This document shows, one piece after another, positions 5,385 through 5,702 of a DNA stretch of 5,702 nucleotides (positions within the stretch are counted from its first letter, which is position 1; every line of letters starts with the position of its first letter). The translations under genes and the position numbers were made by a program. The notes below the pieces were generated by a model. That model saw only the letters and a program-made list of their open reading frames with translations, had not been told where the DNA came from and did no database searches. Location: NCBI GenBank assembly GCA_036271855.1, contig DATAZV010000222.1, forward strand, positions 1 to 5,702, written 5' to 3'. The stretch comes from JAQGMJ01 sp036271855 (GTDB lineage Bacteria; Pseudomonadota; Gammaproteobacteria; Burkholderiales; JAEUOS01).

Positions 5385-5689
5385 GGCAACGGGCAAAAGG
5401 CAGGGAAAAAGGGGCCGCGCGAATGGGGCGCGCAAAGGGGCTCGCAAAGGGGGCGCGCAAGGGGCGCGCAAAGGGCCGCTCAGCCCCGGCACGGCAGGCG
5501 CCAGTATAGCCGGGCGCCGCCACTGCGACGGCGTTGCGGCGTCAGGCTTTCTCCTACCCCGCAATCAGCCCGGCCCCGACTTTGGCGAAACGGGGCGGCC
5601 GATAAACTGGTTCATGTCCGGTCGCGTTCCTTTCCAGGAGCGCGAAGCCGGGATTCGCTGCCGCGCGCAGCCATACTCAGGAGAATCGC
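5385..5689. promoter_or_regulatory. Divergent region between the lysE-like gene and the gene at 5690
   Basis: This 305-nt stretch has no convincing gene; the leftward frame is open to 5564 only because the repeat unit length is a multiple of three. It holds a 12-bp tandem repeat (5425-5472), a TATACT -10-like hexamer on the minus strand (5508-5503) without a good -35 box, a GCCCCG/CGGGGC hairpin (5573-5596, 12-nt loop), and a weak plus-strand TTGGCG-N15-TAAACT pair (5582-5608) that could serve the rightward gene. Confidence 0.4.
5425..5472. repeat. 12-bp tandem repeat, four units, consensus GGGGCGCGCAAA
   Basis: Four contiguous 12-nt units: 5425-5436 and 5461-5472 match the consensus exactly, 5437-5448 has one change (GGGGCTCGCAAA), and 5449-5460 is shifted by an extra G (GGGGGCGCGCAA). 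Degenerate half-units lie on both sides (5411-5424 and from 5473). The array starts about 40 nt upstream of the lysE-like start codon and would lie in its leader or promoter. Confidence 0.8.
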
Positions 5690-5702
5690 ATGAACAAGGA
5701 AC
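5690..5702 (+). CDS. Start of an unidentified rightward gene
   Basis: Only four codons are inside the window (MNKE). The call rests on the ATG at 5690 with a strong AGGAG (5679-5683) 6 nt upstream and a non-coding stretch before it. It is divergent from the lysE-like gene. The product cannot be identified from this fragment. Confidence 0.65.

Noticed and set aside
4869..5693. Rightward open frame (274 codons) antisense to the lysE-like gene
   Set aside because: Composition-driven shadow, rich in Gly, Arg, Gln and Ala. It runs through the tandem repeat and over the start of the downstream gene.
1..5702. CRISPR array, tRNA, rRNA, IS element or phage genes
   Set aside because: No regularly spaced repeats with unique spacers, no cloverleaf or rRNA-like segments, and no transposase, integrase or phage structural protein on either strand.

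Overview
The window is high-GC DNA with strong codon bias and gene types typical of Burkholderiales (Betaproteobacteria). These include a Bug-family (TctC-like) binding protein, a BMP-type ABC binding protein next to a DUF1989 protein, and a LysE exporter. The GGGGTC/GACCCC palindrome resembles ones I recall from Oxalobacteraceae-type genomes (Massilia/Janthinobacterium/Duganella), but that placement rests on memory and is tentative. I see no phage, plasmid, IS, CRISPR, tRNA or rRNA features.

Left part (1-2224): a divergent pair of transcription units. Leftward run a 57-residue ribbon-helix-helix-like protein and, overlapping it by ATGA, a DUF1989 (urea carboxylase-associated) protein cut by the window edge. 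Rightward runs a 372-residue BMP-family solute-binding protein with a Tat-type signal. The 381-nt gap between them holds regulatory-looking sequence: a good sigma-54 -24/-12 element facing the leftward genes, a 21-bp dyad about 126 nt upstream of its predicted start, a LysR-type dyad, and a tandem pair of 25-bp repeats in front of the BMP gene. Together these suggest a nitrogen-controlled locus for uptake and breakdown of a nitrogen compound (ureide, guanidine or purine type). The substrate is inferred only from the families.

Middle part (2225-3514): a near-perfect 58-nt palindrome (REP-like and terminator-like) follows the BMP gene. Next are two short tandem genes for exported, proline/alanine-rich proteins that share an IDCSKAxN-x5-C core and look like a diverged duplication of unknown function. 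They converge on a leftward Bug-family tricarboxylate-type binding protein (3514-4500), which has a clear rho-independent terminator at 3454-3483.

Right part (4500-5702): a leftward LysE-family exporter gene (4703-5384) is split by a +1 frameshift at a run of seven C's; six C's would restore a 226-residue protein. Its upstream region carries a 12-bp tandem repeat. A rightward gene with a good ribosome binding site begins at 5690 and leaves the window after four codons.
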